A stretch of 64,000 nt of DNA from Stenotrophomonas maltophilia (lineage in GTDB: Bacteria; Pseudomonadota; Gammaproteobacteria; Xanthomonadales; Xanthomonadaceae), in the NCBI RefSeq assembly GCF_002138415.1, contig NZ_CP015612.1, positions 2,334,001 through 2,398,000 of the forward strand, read 5' to 3'. Below the pieces are notes generated by a model. The model was not told the DNA's origin. It saw only the letters and a list, made by a program, of their open reading frames with translations, and did no database searches. The translations under genes were made by a program, and so were the position numbers. Position 1 is the first letter of the stretch; each line of letters opens with the position of its first letter. Positions 15,827 to 24,148 of the stretch are shown here, piece by piece.

Positions 15827-18057
15827 GGTTGCAACCGCTGTCCGTTTCACTGGCCCTTGCTCTGGCCATTCCGCTCTCCCTGCTTCCGGCTGTGCCGCTG
15901 CTGGCCGCTCCGGCCACTGCCGCGCGCCAGGCCGACACCGCGCCGGTGCTGGTCACCGCAGCGCAATGGCAGCAGATGGCCAGCGAAGGCGGCCGCTACC
16001 CGTGGTTCGCCAAGGAACAGGCGCGCACGGAGAAGTCGCTGAAGAAGATGATGAAAGCCGGTATCGACGTGCCGGTGCCCAAGGACAAGGGCGGTGGCCG
16101 CACCCATGAACAGCACAAGCGCAACTACCAGGCCCTGCTGGCGGCCGGCACACTGTACCGGCTGACCGGCGACAAGGCCTATGTCGATTACGCGCGCGAC
16201 ATGCTGCTGCAGTACGCGAAGCTGTACCCGACGCTCGGCCCGCACCCGGAAGGCCGCGGTCAGATTCCCGGCCGCGTGTTCTGGCAGGTGCTGAACGATT
16301 CGGTGTGGCTGGTCAACGCCATCCAGGGCTACGACGCGATCCGTGATGCGCTGTCTGCCGAGGACCGCGACACCATCGAATCGAAGGTGTTCCGGCCGAT
16401 GGCGGAGTTTCTGGCGAGCGAGCCGAAGAACTACGACCAGATCCACAACCATGCCACCTGGGCGGTGGCCGCCACCGGCATGACCGGCTATGTGCTGCGT
16501 GACCCGGAACTGGTGGAGAAATCCCTGCGCGGCAGCCAGAAGGACGATCAATTCGGCTTCCTGCGCCAGATCGACCTGCTGTTCTCGCCCGATGGCTATT
16601 ACGAGGAAGGCCCCTACTACCAGCGCTATGCACTGGCGCCGTTCCTGCTGTTCGCCAATGCCATAGAACGCAACGAACCGCAGCGGAAGATCTTCACGCG
16701 CCGCGAGGGCGTGCTGTTGAAGGCCGTGGATGTGCTGGTGCAGTCCAGCTACAACGGCTTGTTCTTCCCGATCAACGACGCCATCCTGGACAAAGGCATC
16801 GACACCGAAGAGCTGGTGGCCGGCATCGGCATCGCCTATGCGCGTACCGGTGATGACCGCCTGCTGTCCGTGGCCCAGCAGCAGAAGCGCCTGCTGCTTT
16901 CGCCCGAAGGGCTGGAGGTGGCGCAGGCGCTGGCGGCGAACAAGGCCAAGCCTTTCGACTACAGGCCGATGCTGCTGCGCGACGGCCCTGACGGCGACCG
17001 CGGCGGCTTGGCCATTCTGCGCATGAACGGCGAGCGCGGCCAGGCGCTGGTGCAGAAGGACACCATGCAGGGCATGGGCCACGGCCACTTCGACAAGCTC
17101 AACTGGCTGTTCTACGACAACGGCAATCCAGTGGTGACCGACTACGGCGCGGCCCGCTTCCTCAACGTGGAAGCCAAGCGCGGCGGCATCTACCTGGCTG
17201 AGAACCGCAGCTGGGCCAAGCAGACCGTGGCTCACAACACCCTGGTGGTGGACGAGCAAAGCCACTTCAAGGGCGACTGGAAACGCGGCGAGGAACACGC
17301 GCCGCAGGTGCGCTTCTTCCAGGCCGATGCCGATACCCAGGTCGCCTCGGCAACGATGCGCGATGCGTATCCAGGCGTGATCTTCACCCGCACCCAGGCG
17401 CTGCTGCGCCACCCCGAACTGGGCCTGCCGGTGGTGCTGGACCTGCTGCAGGTGCACGGTGACAAGGCCGCGCGCTACGACCTTCCGCTGCATTTCAACG
17501 GCCATATTGTCACCACCGGTTTCGAGGCCGAGCACTTCACCAGCCAGCGCCCGGTGCTGGGCAAGGACAACGGCTACCAGCACCTGTGGCTGGACGCGCG
17601 CAGCAAGCCCGGCAGCGAGCCGCGCACGCTGGCCTGGCTGCTGGATGGCCGCTTCTACACCTATCGCTTCGGCAGCAGTGCGCCGGCACAGGCGCTGCTG
17701 GTGGAAAGCGGCGCCAACGATCCGGAGTTCAACCTGCGCCGCGAACCGGCCCTGCTGCAGCGCGTGGAAGGCCAGAAAGACGTCACCTTCTTCAGCGTGC
17801 TTGAGCCGCATGGCGAGTACAACGGCACCGCCGAATATGTCCACGGCGCCGACAGCCGCATCAAGGACATCGTGCGCAGCCGCGGCAACGATGCCGAGGT
17901 GATCGAGCTGCGCCTGACCAGCGGTGCACGCATCGCACTGGGCGTAGCCGATGACAGCAGCGCCAAGGGCGAGCACAGCGTGACCGTCGATGGCCACGCC
18001 TACCGCTGGAGCGGCAGCCACGCGCGCATGGACCGCAGCAAGGATGACGCGAAATGA
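15823..18057 (+). CDS. Oligoalginate lyase, polysaccharide lyase family 17 (heparinase II/III-like)
   Basis: A 744-residue exported lyase with signal peptide (ALALAIPLSLLPAVPLLAAP), an alpha/alpha toroid N-terminal domain, and a heparinase II/III-like beta-sandwich. Key PL17 residues are present: Asn-His in HNHATW, the Tyr/Arg set in EGPYYQRYAL, and His in GHGHFDKLNW. PL17 enzymes are exolytic, releasing unsaturated monouronate, which opens to 4-deoxy-L-erythro-5-hexoseulose uronate (DEH). The ATG at 15823 overlaps the PL6 stop; an upstream frame extension was discarded because it lacks a signal peptide. Its stop overlaps the transporter start. S. maltophilia is known to carry a PL17 enzyme active on poly-mannuronate; this is probably that type. 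Confidence 0.93.
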   Translation: MRLQPLSVSLALALAIPLSLLPAVPLLAAPATAARQADTAPVLVTAAQWQQMASEGGRYPWFAKEQARTEKSLKKMMKAGIDVPVPKDKGGGRTHEQHKRNYQALLAAGTLYRLTGDKAYVDYARDMLLQYAKLYPTLGPHPEGRGQIPGRVFWQVLNDSVWLVNAIQGYDAIRDALSAEDRDTIESKVFRPMAEFLASEPKNYDQIHNHATWAVAATGMTGYVLRDPELVEKSLRGSQKDDQFGFLRQIDLLFSPDGYYEEGPYYQRYALAPFLLFANAIERNEPQRKIFTRREGVLLKAVDVLVQSSYNGLFFPINDAILDKGIDTEELVAGIGIAYARTGDDRLLSVAQQQKRLLLSPEGLEVAQALAANKAKPFDYRPMLLRDGPDGDRGGLAILRMNGERGQALVQKDTMQGMGHGHFDKLNWLFYDNGNPVVTDYGAARFLNVEAKRGGIYLAENRSWAKQTVAHNTLVVDEQSHFKGDWKRGEEHAPQVRFFQADADTQVASATMRDAYPGVIFTRTQALLRHPELGLPVVLDLLQVHGDKAARYDLPLHFNGHIVTTGFEAEHFTSQRPVLGKDNGYQHLWLDARSKPGSEPRTLAWLLDGRFYTYRFGSSAPAQALLVESGANDPEFNLRREPALLQRVEGQKDVTFFSVLEPHGEYNGTAEYVHGADSRIKDIVRSRGNDAEVIELRLTSGARIALGVADDSSAKGEHSVTVDGHAYRWSGSHARMDRSKDDAK

Positions 18058-19358
18058 ATGGCCCTGCGGTGGTGGACCAGCTGCGCAAGGTGCCGGTGCG
18101 CTCGGCCGTGCGCTGGCTGATCGTCGGCCTGATTGCCGTGGCCACGGTCATCAACTACATCGACCGCAATGCACTGGCGGTGATGTGGCCGGAAATCGCC
18201 AAGGAAGTGGGCGCCACCAAGGATGACTACGCGCTGCTGGTGACGGTGTTCATGCTGTTCTACGCCGCCGGCCAGTTCCTGTTCGGGCGCCTGTTCGACA
18301 TGATCGGCACGCGCCTGGGCTTCGCCCTGTCGATCAGCGTGTGGTCGATCTCCATTGCCCTGCACTCGATCACCCATTCGATGCTGTCCTTCAGCCTCGT
18401 GCGGGCCATGCTCGGCATCAGCGAGGCGGGCGCCTGGCCAGGCGCGGTCAAGGCCAATGCCGAGTGGTTCCCGGCGCGCGAGCGCGCATTGGCGCAGGGC
18501 GTGTTCAACGCGGGTGCGTCGATCGGCGCGATTGTCTCCGCACCGGCCATCGCCGGCCTGTACCTGTGGCTGGGCTGGCGCGGCACCTTTGTGCTGGTCG
18601 GTGCGATCGGCTTCCTGTGGCTGCTGCCATGGCTGTTTGTCTACCGCACCGGCCCGGACAAGCACCCGTGGGTGAGCGATGCCGAGCGCCGGCTGATCCA
18701 GGAGGACCAGGCCGGGCAACAGGCAGAGATGGCGCCGAAGGCCAGCGTTCGCGAGCTGCTGGCCCACCGGCAGAGCTGGGGCATGCTTGCCTGCCGTTTC
18801 CTGCTGGACCCGATCTGGTGGCTGTTCGTGTCCTGGCTGCCGATCTATCTCGCTGAAACCTTCGGCTTCGACATCAAGCAGATCGGCCTGTTCGCCTGGG
18901 TGCCGTTTGTCGGCGCGATGCTGGGCAGCCTGAGTGGTGGTTGGCTTTCCGGGCGGATGATCCGCGCCGGGCACAGCGTGGATCGCGCCCGCAAGCTGAT
19001 CATAACGCTGGGCTGCGTGATCATGGCCCCTGCCCTGCTGGGTGCCGTGCTGGCCAACCAACCGCTACTGGCGGTGCTGGCGATCGCTGCTGTGCTGTTC
19101 GGCTTCCAGGTGGCCATCGGCAACATCCAGACCCTCCCCGGCGACCTGTTCGATGGACGTTCGGTGGGCACGCTGGCGGGCCTGGGTGGCCTGGCGGCGG
19201 TCGCCGGCACCTTGATCACCACCTGGCTGGTGCCAGTGCTGACCCGCCACTCCTATGCCCCGATCTTCATTCTCGTCGCCGCGCTGGTGCCACTGTCACT
19301 GGTCGCGCTGTGGTGGTGGACCGGACCCATCCACAAGCTCGACCGCCGTGGCGGCTGA
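18054..19358 (+). CDS. MFS transporter (anion:cation symporter/hexuronate family), probable DEH uptake
   Basis: A 434-residue inner-membrane carrier with about 12 helices. The INYIDRNALAVMWPEIAKE motif after helix 1 and DMIGTRLGFALS in the 2-3 loop are typical of the ACS family (ExuT, GudP, phthalate carriers). The start ATG overlaps the PL17 stop by four bases (ATGA), so it is translated with the lyases. Its position between the DEH-producing lyase and the DEH-using reductase indicates import of the unsaturated uronate monomer into the cytoplasm; this is inferred, not read from binding residues. Confidence 0.92.
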   Translation: MNGPAVVDQLRKVPVRSAVRWLIVGLIAVATVINYIDRNALAVMWPEIAKEVGATKDDYALLVTVFMLFYAAGQFLFGRLFDMIGTRLGFALSISVWSISIALHSITHSMLSFSLVRAMLGISEAGAWPGAVKANAEWFPARERALAQGVFNAGASIGAIVSAPAIAGLYLWLGWRGTFVLVGAIGFLWLLPWLFVYRTGPDKHPWVSDAERRLIQEDQAGQQAEMAPKASVRELLAHRQSWGMLACRFLLDPIWWLFVSWLPIYLAETFGFDIKQIGLFAWVPFVGAMLGSLSGGWLSGRMIRAGHSVDRARKLIITLGCVIMAPALLGAVLANQPLLAVLAIAAVLFGFQVAIGNIQTLPGDLFDGRSVGTLAGLGGLAAVAGTLITTWLVPVLTRHSYAPIFILVAALVPLSLVALWWWTGPIHKLDRRGG

Positions 19359-19404
19359 GCCTGTTCTTTCCCTTCATTCCCCCGCAAACCAAGGAGTTTC
19401 CCGC

Positions 19405-20157
19405 ATGTCGTTCCAGGACAAGGTGGCCATTGTCACCGGCGGTGGCCGCGATATCGGCCGCGCCGTCTCGATCAAACTGGCTGCCGCCGGTGCACGCGTC
19501 TGTCTCAACTACGCCAATGACGAGGCCAGTGCACTGGAAACGCTGGCGATGATCCATCGGGCAGGTGGCCAGGCCATCGCCCATCGCGCCGATGTCACCG
19601 ATGTGGCGGCAGTGGACGGCCTGGTAGCCGCTACCCAGGCGGCGTTCGGCCCACGCATCGACCTGCTGGTGAATGTGGCCGGTGGCATGGTGGAACGGCG
19701 GCCATTGGCCGAGATCGATCCAGCGTTCTTTCACACGGTGATGGACCTCAACATCACCTCCACCTACCTCACCACCCGCGCGGTGGTACCGCATATGGGC
19801 GAAGGCGCGGCCATCGTCAATTTCGCCTCGCAGGCAGGTCGTGATGGCGGCGGCCCGGGCGCATCGATCTACGCCACCGCCAAGGCGGCAGTAATGACCT
19901 TCACCCGTGCCATGGCCAAGGAGCTGGGTCCGAAGGGCATCCGCGTGAATGCACTGTGCTGCGGCATGATCGCCACCCGCTTCCATGACCAGTTCACCAA
20001 GCCGGAAGTGCGTACGGCTGTTGCCGGCGCCACCCCGCTGCGCCGCCAGGGTGCGCCGGACGAAGCCGCCGACGCTGCTGTATTCCTCGCCTCGGACGCG
20101 GCAGCGTTCATCACCGGTGCGAATCTGGACGTCAACGGCGGCACCTACTTCTCCTGA
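19405..20157 (+). CDS. SDR-family oxidoreductase, probable DEH reductase
   Basis: A 250-residue short-chain dehydrogenase. The nucleotide-binding motif is TGGGRDIGRA at residues 11-20, NVAGG follows strand 4, the catalytic Ser lies in VNFASQAGRDG and the pair YATAKAA supplies Tyr and Lys. The end NGGTYFS is typical of the family. The start at 19405 follows AAGGAG. In alginate catabolism SDR enzymes reduce DEH to 2-keto-3-deoxygluconate (KDG) with NAD(P)H; placement between the uronate transporter and the KDG kinase fits exactly. Cofactor preference is not assigned. Confidence 0.9.
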   Translation: MSFQDKVAIVTGGGRDIGRAVSIKLAAAGARVCLNYANDEASALETLAMIHRAGGQAIAHRADVTDVAAVDGLVAATQAAFGPRIDLLVNVAGGMVERRPLAEIDPAFFHTVMDLNITSTYLTTRAVVPHMGEGAAIVNFASQAGRDGGGPGASIYATAKAAVMTFTRAMAKELGPKGIRVNALCCGMIATRFHDQFTKPEVRTAVAGATPLRRQGAPDEAADAAVFLASDAAAFITGANLDVNGGTYFS

Positions 20158-20178
20158 CACCTGACCGGACTCCTGCCC

Positions 20179-21366
20179 ATGCAGCGCTGGACACTTCTGT
20201 TTTCATTGACGCTCTGCTCCGCCATGACGGCGCCCGCTGTGTGGGCCGCCCCCGTGTGGGTCACTGCCTGGACGGCCGCGCCCGCGCCCGACCGCAAGGA
20301 CGGAGCGCCCGATGCGCCGGTACAGTTCGCCGCACAGACCGTGCGCCAGGACATCCGCGTCGGCAGCCGCGGGGATGCACTGCGCCTGCGTATCAGCAAC
20401 GAACTTGGCACGGCGATCTTGCGGGTCGAGGACCTGCGCGTGGGAGCAAAGAACGGCAGGGTCGCACCGCTGCCGGTAACGGTGGATGGCCGCGCGGTCA
20501 TCGAGGTCCCGGTGGGTGCAGCGCTGCTGAGCGATCCGGTGCAGATGCCGGTGACAGCGTTGCAGGACGTCAGCGTGACCGCCTACTTCCCGCAACCGAC
20601 GCGCCCGGCGGTACGTCGTACCGAGGTGCGGGTGGTGGACGGAAAGCAGGACGCTGTCGCCGACAGTGTGCGCCTGAGCTACCAGCAGAACGTGTTCTCC
20701 GCGGTGCTGGTACAGCGTGCCGAGCGCCCACAGGTGATCGTGGCGCTGGGCGATTCCATCACGGAAGGCGCCACCGCGCGCCGTGGCACCTTCAACCAGT
20801 GGCCCGAGCGCCTGGCGCAGCGCCTGCAGCAGGCCTGCCCGGACCGGTTCGTGGTACTCAACCAGGGCATCAGCGGCAACAAGCTGCTCGACCATGGCCG
20901 CAGCCACAGCGCCCTGTCACGATTGGATCGCGACGTGATCGCGGCGGCCGATGCGGACCAGGTGATCCTGTTCGAAGGCATCAACGATATCCGTCATGGT
21001 GGAGGTGCACAGCCGGTCCCCGGCCGCGCGGCGGCGGATATGTTGCTGGGTTACCAGCAGGTCGCAACACGGCTGCATGCGCACGGCATCCGCGCCTGGC
21101 TGGGCACGCTGACCCCGTTCGGCGGCTCGGAACGCTACGAGCCGGTATCGGCCGCCACCCGCACCACGATCAACCAATGGGCACGCAGCGGCCGCACCGG
21201 TTTCGACGGCCTCATCGACTTCGACGCGGCGCTGCGCGATCCGAAGGTGCCCGAGTCACTACCGGCCGATATCACCCGTGACCACCTGCATCCCAATGAC
21301 GAAGGCTACCGGCGCATGGCCGATGCCATCGATCTGGGCATGCTTGGCTGCAGCGCCACACGCTGA
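20179..21366 (+). CDS. SGNH/GDSL-family esterase, exported, in the alginate operon
   Basis: A 395-residue secreted hydrolase. The signal peptide ends AVWAAPVW. An N-terminal beta-rich part to about residue 180 is followed by an SGNH domain: block I GDSITEG with nucleophile Ser193, an Asn block in ILFEGINDIRHG, and Asp368/His371 in DHLHPNDEGY. Members remove acyl groups from polysaccharides or xenobiotics. In this operon the natural idea is a de-acetylase acting on O-acetylated mannuronate of bacterial alginate before lyase cleavage; that is inference from position only. It starts 21 bases after the reductase gene. A general esterase is the alternative. Confidence 0.85.
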   Translation: MQRWTLLFSLTLCSAMTAPAVWAAPVWVTAWTAAPAPDRKDGAPDAPVQFAAQTVRQDIRVGSRGDALRLRISNELGTAILRVEDLRVGAKNGRVAPLPVTVDGRAVIEVPVGAALLSDPVQMPVTALQDVSVTAYFPQPTRPAVRRTEVRVVDGKQDAVADSVRLSYQQNVFSAVLVQRAERPQVIVALGDSITEGATARRGTFNQWPERLAQRLQQACPDRFVVLNQGISGNKLLDHGRSHSALSRLDRDVIAAADADQVILFEGINDIRHGGGAQPVPGRAAADMLLGYQQVATRLHAHGIRAWLGTLTPFGGSERYEPVSAATRTTINQWARSGRTGFDGLIDFDAALRDPKVPESLPADITRDHLHPNDEGYRRMADAIDLGMLGCSATR

Positions 21367-21376
21367 AGGAACCCCC

Positions 21377-22396
21377 ATGAGCCGAATCGTGTGCTTCGGA
21401 GAGCTGTTGCTGCGCCTGGGCGCGCCCGGCCGCGAGCTGCTGCTGCAGACGCCGCAGCTGCAGGTCCATGTCGGCGGCGCCGAAGCCAATGTGGCCGTCT
21501 CGTTGTCGTGCCTGGGCCACGACGTGCAGATGGTCAGCACCGTACCTGGCAATGCGCTGGGGCGGCATGCGGTGGCCGAGCTGAGGCGGCATGGCGTGGG
21601 CGTGGACGCTGTGCGCGAAGTGGATCGCGACCGCATGGGGCTGTACTTCCTGGCCACCGGCGCGCTGCAGCGGTCCAGCGAAGTGGTCTATGACCGTGTG
21701 GGTTCGGCATTCGCCAACGGTACTGCAGCCGAGCACGACTGGCCGACGCTGCTGCGCGATGCGCAGTGGCTGCACGTCTCCGGCGTCAGTCCTGCCCTTG
21801 GCGTCAATGTCGCCGAATCCGTATTGGTCGCCGTACGTGCCGCGCGCAGGGCGGGCGTGCGCGTGTCCTTCGACGGCAACTATCGCCCGTCACTCTGGCA
21901 GCGGTGGGGCGGCAACGCCGCCGCCATCCTGCGGGAGCTGTTCGCCGAGGCGGATATCGTCTTTGCCGACCATCGCGACATCGAACTGGTGCTGGGGCTG
22001 TGCTTCGCCCAGGACACATCCATCGCGCGGACCGAGGCCGCTGCAGCGGCCGCGTTCGCGGCGTTTCCGCAGCTGCAGTACCTGGCCTGCACCCACCGCG
22101 AGCTGGTCAGTGCCGACCATCATGTACTGGGCGCGTTGCTGCTGGGGCGCGACGGAACCCGTGCGCAGGCCCCCTCGCGGCCACTGCCCGGCATCGTTGA
22201 CCGGATCGGCGGCGGGGATGCATTCGCCGCGGGCATCCTGCACGGCCTGGCGTCCGGGTTCGATGCGGAGAGCACCGTGCGCTTCGGTCTGGCGGCAGGT
22301 GCGCTGAAGCACTCCATTCCCGGAGACTTCAGTCCCGTGCGCGAGGCCGAGGTCTGGGCGCTGCTGGAGAGTGACCAGTTCGACGTCCGGCGCTGA
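21377..22396 (+). CDS. kdgK: PfkB-family sugar kinase, probable 2-keto-3-deoxygluconate kinase
   Basis: A 339-residue PfkB/ribokinase fold kinase. The N-terminal signature GELLLRLGAPGRELLLQ and the glycine-rich HVGGAEANVAVSL match KDG kinases; the C-terminal signature DRIGGGDAFAAGILHGL holds the catalytic base Asp281. It would phosphorylate KDG to KDPG, feeding the Entner-Doudoroff route. The start at 21377 follows GAAGGA, ten bases after the esterase stop. It is the last gene of the lyase operon; no KDPG aldolase is in the window, so that step must be encoded elsewhere. Confidence 0.9.
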   Translation: MSRIVCFGELLLRLGAPGRELLLQTPQLQVHVGGAEANVAVSLSCLGHDVQMVSTVPGNALGRHAVAELRRHGVGVDAVREVDRDRMGLYFLATGALQRSSEVVYDRVGSAFANGTAAEHDWPTLLRDAQWLHVSGVSPALGVNVAESVLVAVRAARRAGVRVSFDGNYRPSLWQRWGGNAAAILRELFAEADIVFADHRDIELVLGLCFAQDTSIARTEAAAAAAFAAFPQLQYLACTHRELVSADHHVLGALLLGRDGTRAQAPSRPLPGIVDRIGGGDAFAAGILHGLASGFDAESTVRFGLAAGALKHSIPGDFSPVREAEVWALLESDQFDVRR

Positions 22397-22408
22397 TCTC
22401 GCTCCGCC

Positions 22409-22561
22409 CTACAGGCCGCTCAGCCTGGCCAGAGGAACACGTACGCCGACCATGTACATCAGCAGCGCCACGCTGAGCAATGCACCAGGTGTCATCATCC
22501 AACGACGAAAGGCTCCTGCCCGCGATGGCGGCCTGGCAGCGCTGGGTGGCGGGATGTTCAT
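22409..22561 (-). CDS. Small single-helix membrane protein (50 residues), hypothetical
   Basis: A 50-residue frame on the minus strand with a strong AGGAGAGG ribosome site before the ATG at 22561. The Arg/Pro-rich N-terminus is followed by one membrane helix (GALLSVALLMYMVGVRVPLA). It fills the gap between convergent ends of the KDG kinase and the S41 peptidase transcripts, and starts 48 bases after the peptidase stop, so it may be transcribed with it. I do not recognise a family. The good ribosome site and helix make it likely real. Confidence 0.5.
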   Translation of the reverse strand: MNIPPPSAARPPSRAGAFRRWMMTPGALLSVALLMYMVGVRVPLARLSGL

Positions 22562-22609
22562 GTGATCCTCTCCTGCGGAATTCAGCCCTGCACGAGTTCC
22601 TGCGCGCAC

Positions 22610-24061
22610 CTACAGCGTCAGCAGCCACGCTTCCAGCGCCCGGGTGTCGCGCATGTCGCCCGTATAGCGATGATCGGGCACGTACGGTTCATTCGAACCA
22701 CGCACCCGCCCCCGGAACACCTTCATCGGCACCGAGATCCTGGCCAGCCCGCTCGGCAGCCGTTCCGGCCGCACGTCCATGTAGAGACTGTCGGCCGAGG
22801 TCTCGACGCCCACCTGTACCGCGCCCAGCCGCTTCCACAGGTCCAGCGCATCCAGGCAGGCCGACCCACAGGCGGCATCAGCCACGACCACCACCCTGCC
22901 TTTGCGCGGAGGTGCGGCCGTGCCCGCGGTTGATGCTGTATCTGCCCCGGCTTCGGATGGCTCGCGCCACAATGCCTCACCCCGGCTGCGTGCCTGCGTC
23001 ATGCCCGCCGTCACCGATTCCAGCATGCGACGCAGCTCTGGCGACGCGTCGGGCGCCTGTTCCAGCTTCTGCAGGAAGCTGCGCAACTGGGCGATGTTGG
23101 CCTCGGAGGTCCGCCACTCCACCCAGCTGTGTTCGGGCAGCGCGTCCACGGCGGCACGGCCCCAGATCAATCGCGCCAGTTCGATGCTCCAGTGCGACGC
23201 ACCGCCACTGTTGCCACGCACGTCCAGCACCACCGATGGTGCCTGCTGCAGTGCTTCGGCTTTCGGAGCGAGCTGCTCAAGCAGCGCGGTCAGTTCCTTG
23301 AAGTTCTGCTCCGTGGGGTCGGCATTGAAGCTGCTGGTGGTGATCCAGTAGCCGCCATCGGGCATGGTGTGCCAGCCATTGGCCGGGCGGAAGCTGCGTC
23401 GGGTGTCGGCCAACCGCTCCTTGCGCTGTGTCGCCTGCAGCGGCTGCCACTGCAGTGCATAGGATTTTTCGCGTCCATCCACCTGGAATACGCAGGTTCG
23501 CAATGCCGGCACGTAAGGATTGCCCTGCTCCAGCAATACTTCACCGCCGCCGTGGATGCGGCTGGCCTGCAGGTTCCAGCGCCCGTTGAAGTCCCCGATC
23601 CGGCGCGCAGCCAGCGTCTGTGCATCGGTGCCATCACACGACAGTAATCGCGCCCCCAGTGGCGGATGGCCTCGGCCACCGTCCACGGTCATGACCACCT
23701 GCGTGTCGCCGTCGAAGCCGGTCAGGAAGCCGGGCCACTGCGTTGGAAGATCGGGAGCATCGGCAAGCGCGTTGAGGCTGACATGCCCATCGTTGAAGGA
23801 GGCCGCATAGCCCTTCATGGCCCACCAGTACCCAGCGAAGCTGTCAGCCTTTCCAGCGCGTGAGCGTGCCAGAGCCAGTGCATCGGCCAGCTGCGCACCA
23901 AATCCGGGATTCTGCCGGTCAACGGCCCCTGGATGGCTGCTGCGCATCGCCGCATCGGCAGCCTCCAGATCCTTCAACAGCGTACTCGACCCGTTGGTAG
24001 ACGCGTCTTGCGTGGCAGGTGCAGCAAGCACTGCACCCAGCAGCAGCCATGCAATGGCCAT
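22610..24061 (-). CDS. S41-family (C-terminal processing/tail-specific-like) peptidase, exported
   Basis: A 483-residue protein with an N-terminal hydrophobic leader (AIAWLLLGAVLAAPATQ) after a GGGGGAT site; the start at 24061 was chosen for that leader. The C-terminal half has the S41 fold, with VVLDVRGNSGGASHW containing the nucleophile Ser near residue 285, and VVVVADAACGSACLDALDLW matching the later substrate-tunnel strand. S41 peptidases degrade or process proteins in the periplasm; no PDZ domain is obvious. A leader plus PL-less N-terminal domain suggests a standalone periplasmic or surface hydrolase. Its gene is followed by the small membrane protein and preceded by the CocE-like hydrolase gene, 87 bp away on the same strand. 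Confidence 0.82.
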   Translation of the reverse strand: MAIAWLLLGAVLAAPATQDASTNGSSTLLKDLEAADAAMRSSHPGAVDRQNPGFGAQLADALALARSRAGKADSFAGYWWAMKGYAASFNDGHVSLNALADAPDLPTQWPGFLTGFDGDTQVVMTVDGGRGHPPLGARLLSCDGTDAQTLAARRIGDFNGRWNLQASRIHGGGEVLLEQGNPYVPALRTCVFQVDGREKSYALQWQPLQATQRKERLADTRRSFRPANGWHTMPDGGYWITTSSFNADPTEQNFKELTALLEQLAPKAEALQQAPSVVLDVRGNSGGASHWSIELARLIWGRAAVDALPEHSWVEWRTSEANIAQLRSFLQKLEQAPDASPELRRMLESVTAGMTQARSRGEALWREPSEAGADTASTAGTAAPPRKGRVVVVADAACGSACLDALDLWKRLGAVQVGVETSADSLYMDVRPERLPSGLARISVPMKVFRGRVRGSNEPYVPDHRYTGDMRDTRALEAWLLTL

Positions 24062-24148
24062 GGATTCATCCCCCCACTGGATCGACCTGCAGTCTCGCAG
24101 CTTTCCGCGCCGGCGTACCGTGCCCGCCGCAACGGGCACGACACCACA

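Noticed and set aside
15847..18021. Very long open frame antisense to the PL17 lyase gene
   Set aside because: High-GC coding DNA gives long antisense frames. The sense frame has signal peptide, PL17 catalytic motifs and coupled neighbours; the antisense translation is His/Ala/Gly-rich with no recognisable motifs.
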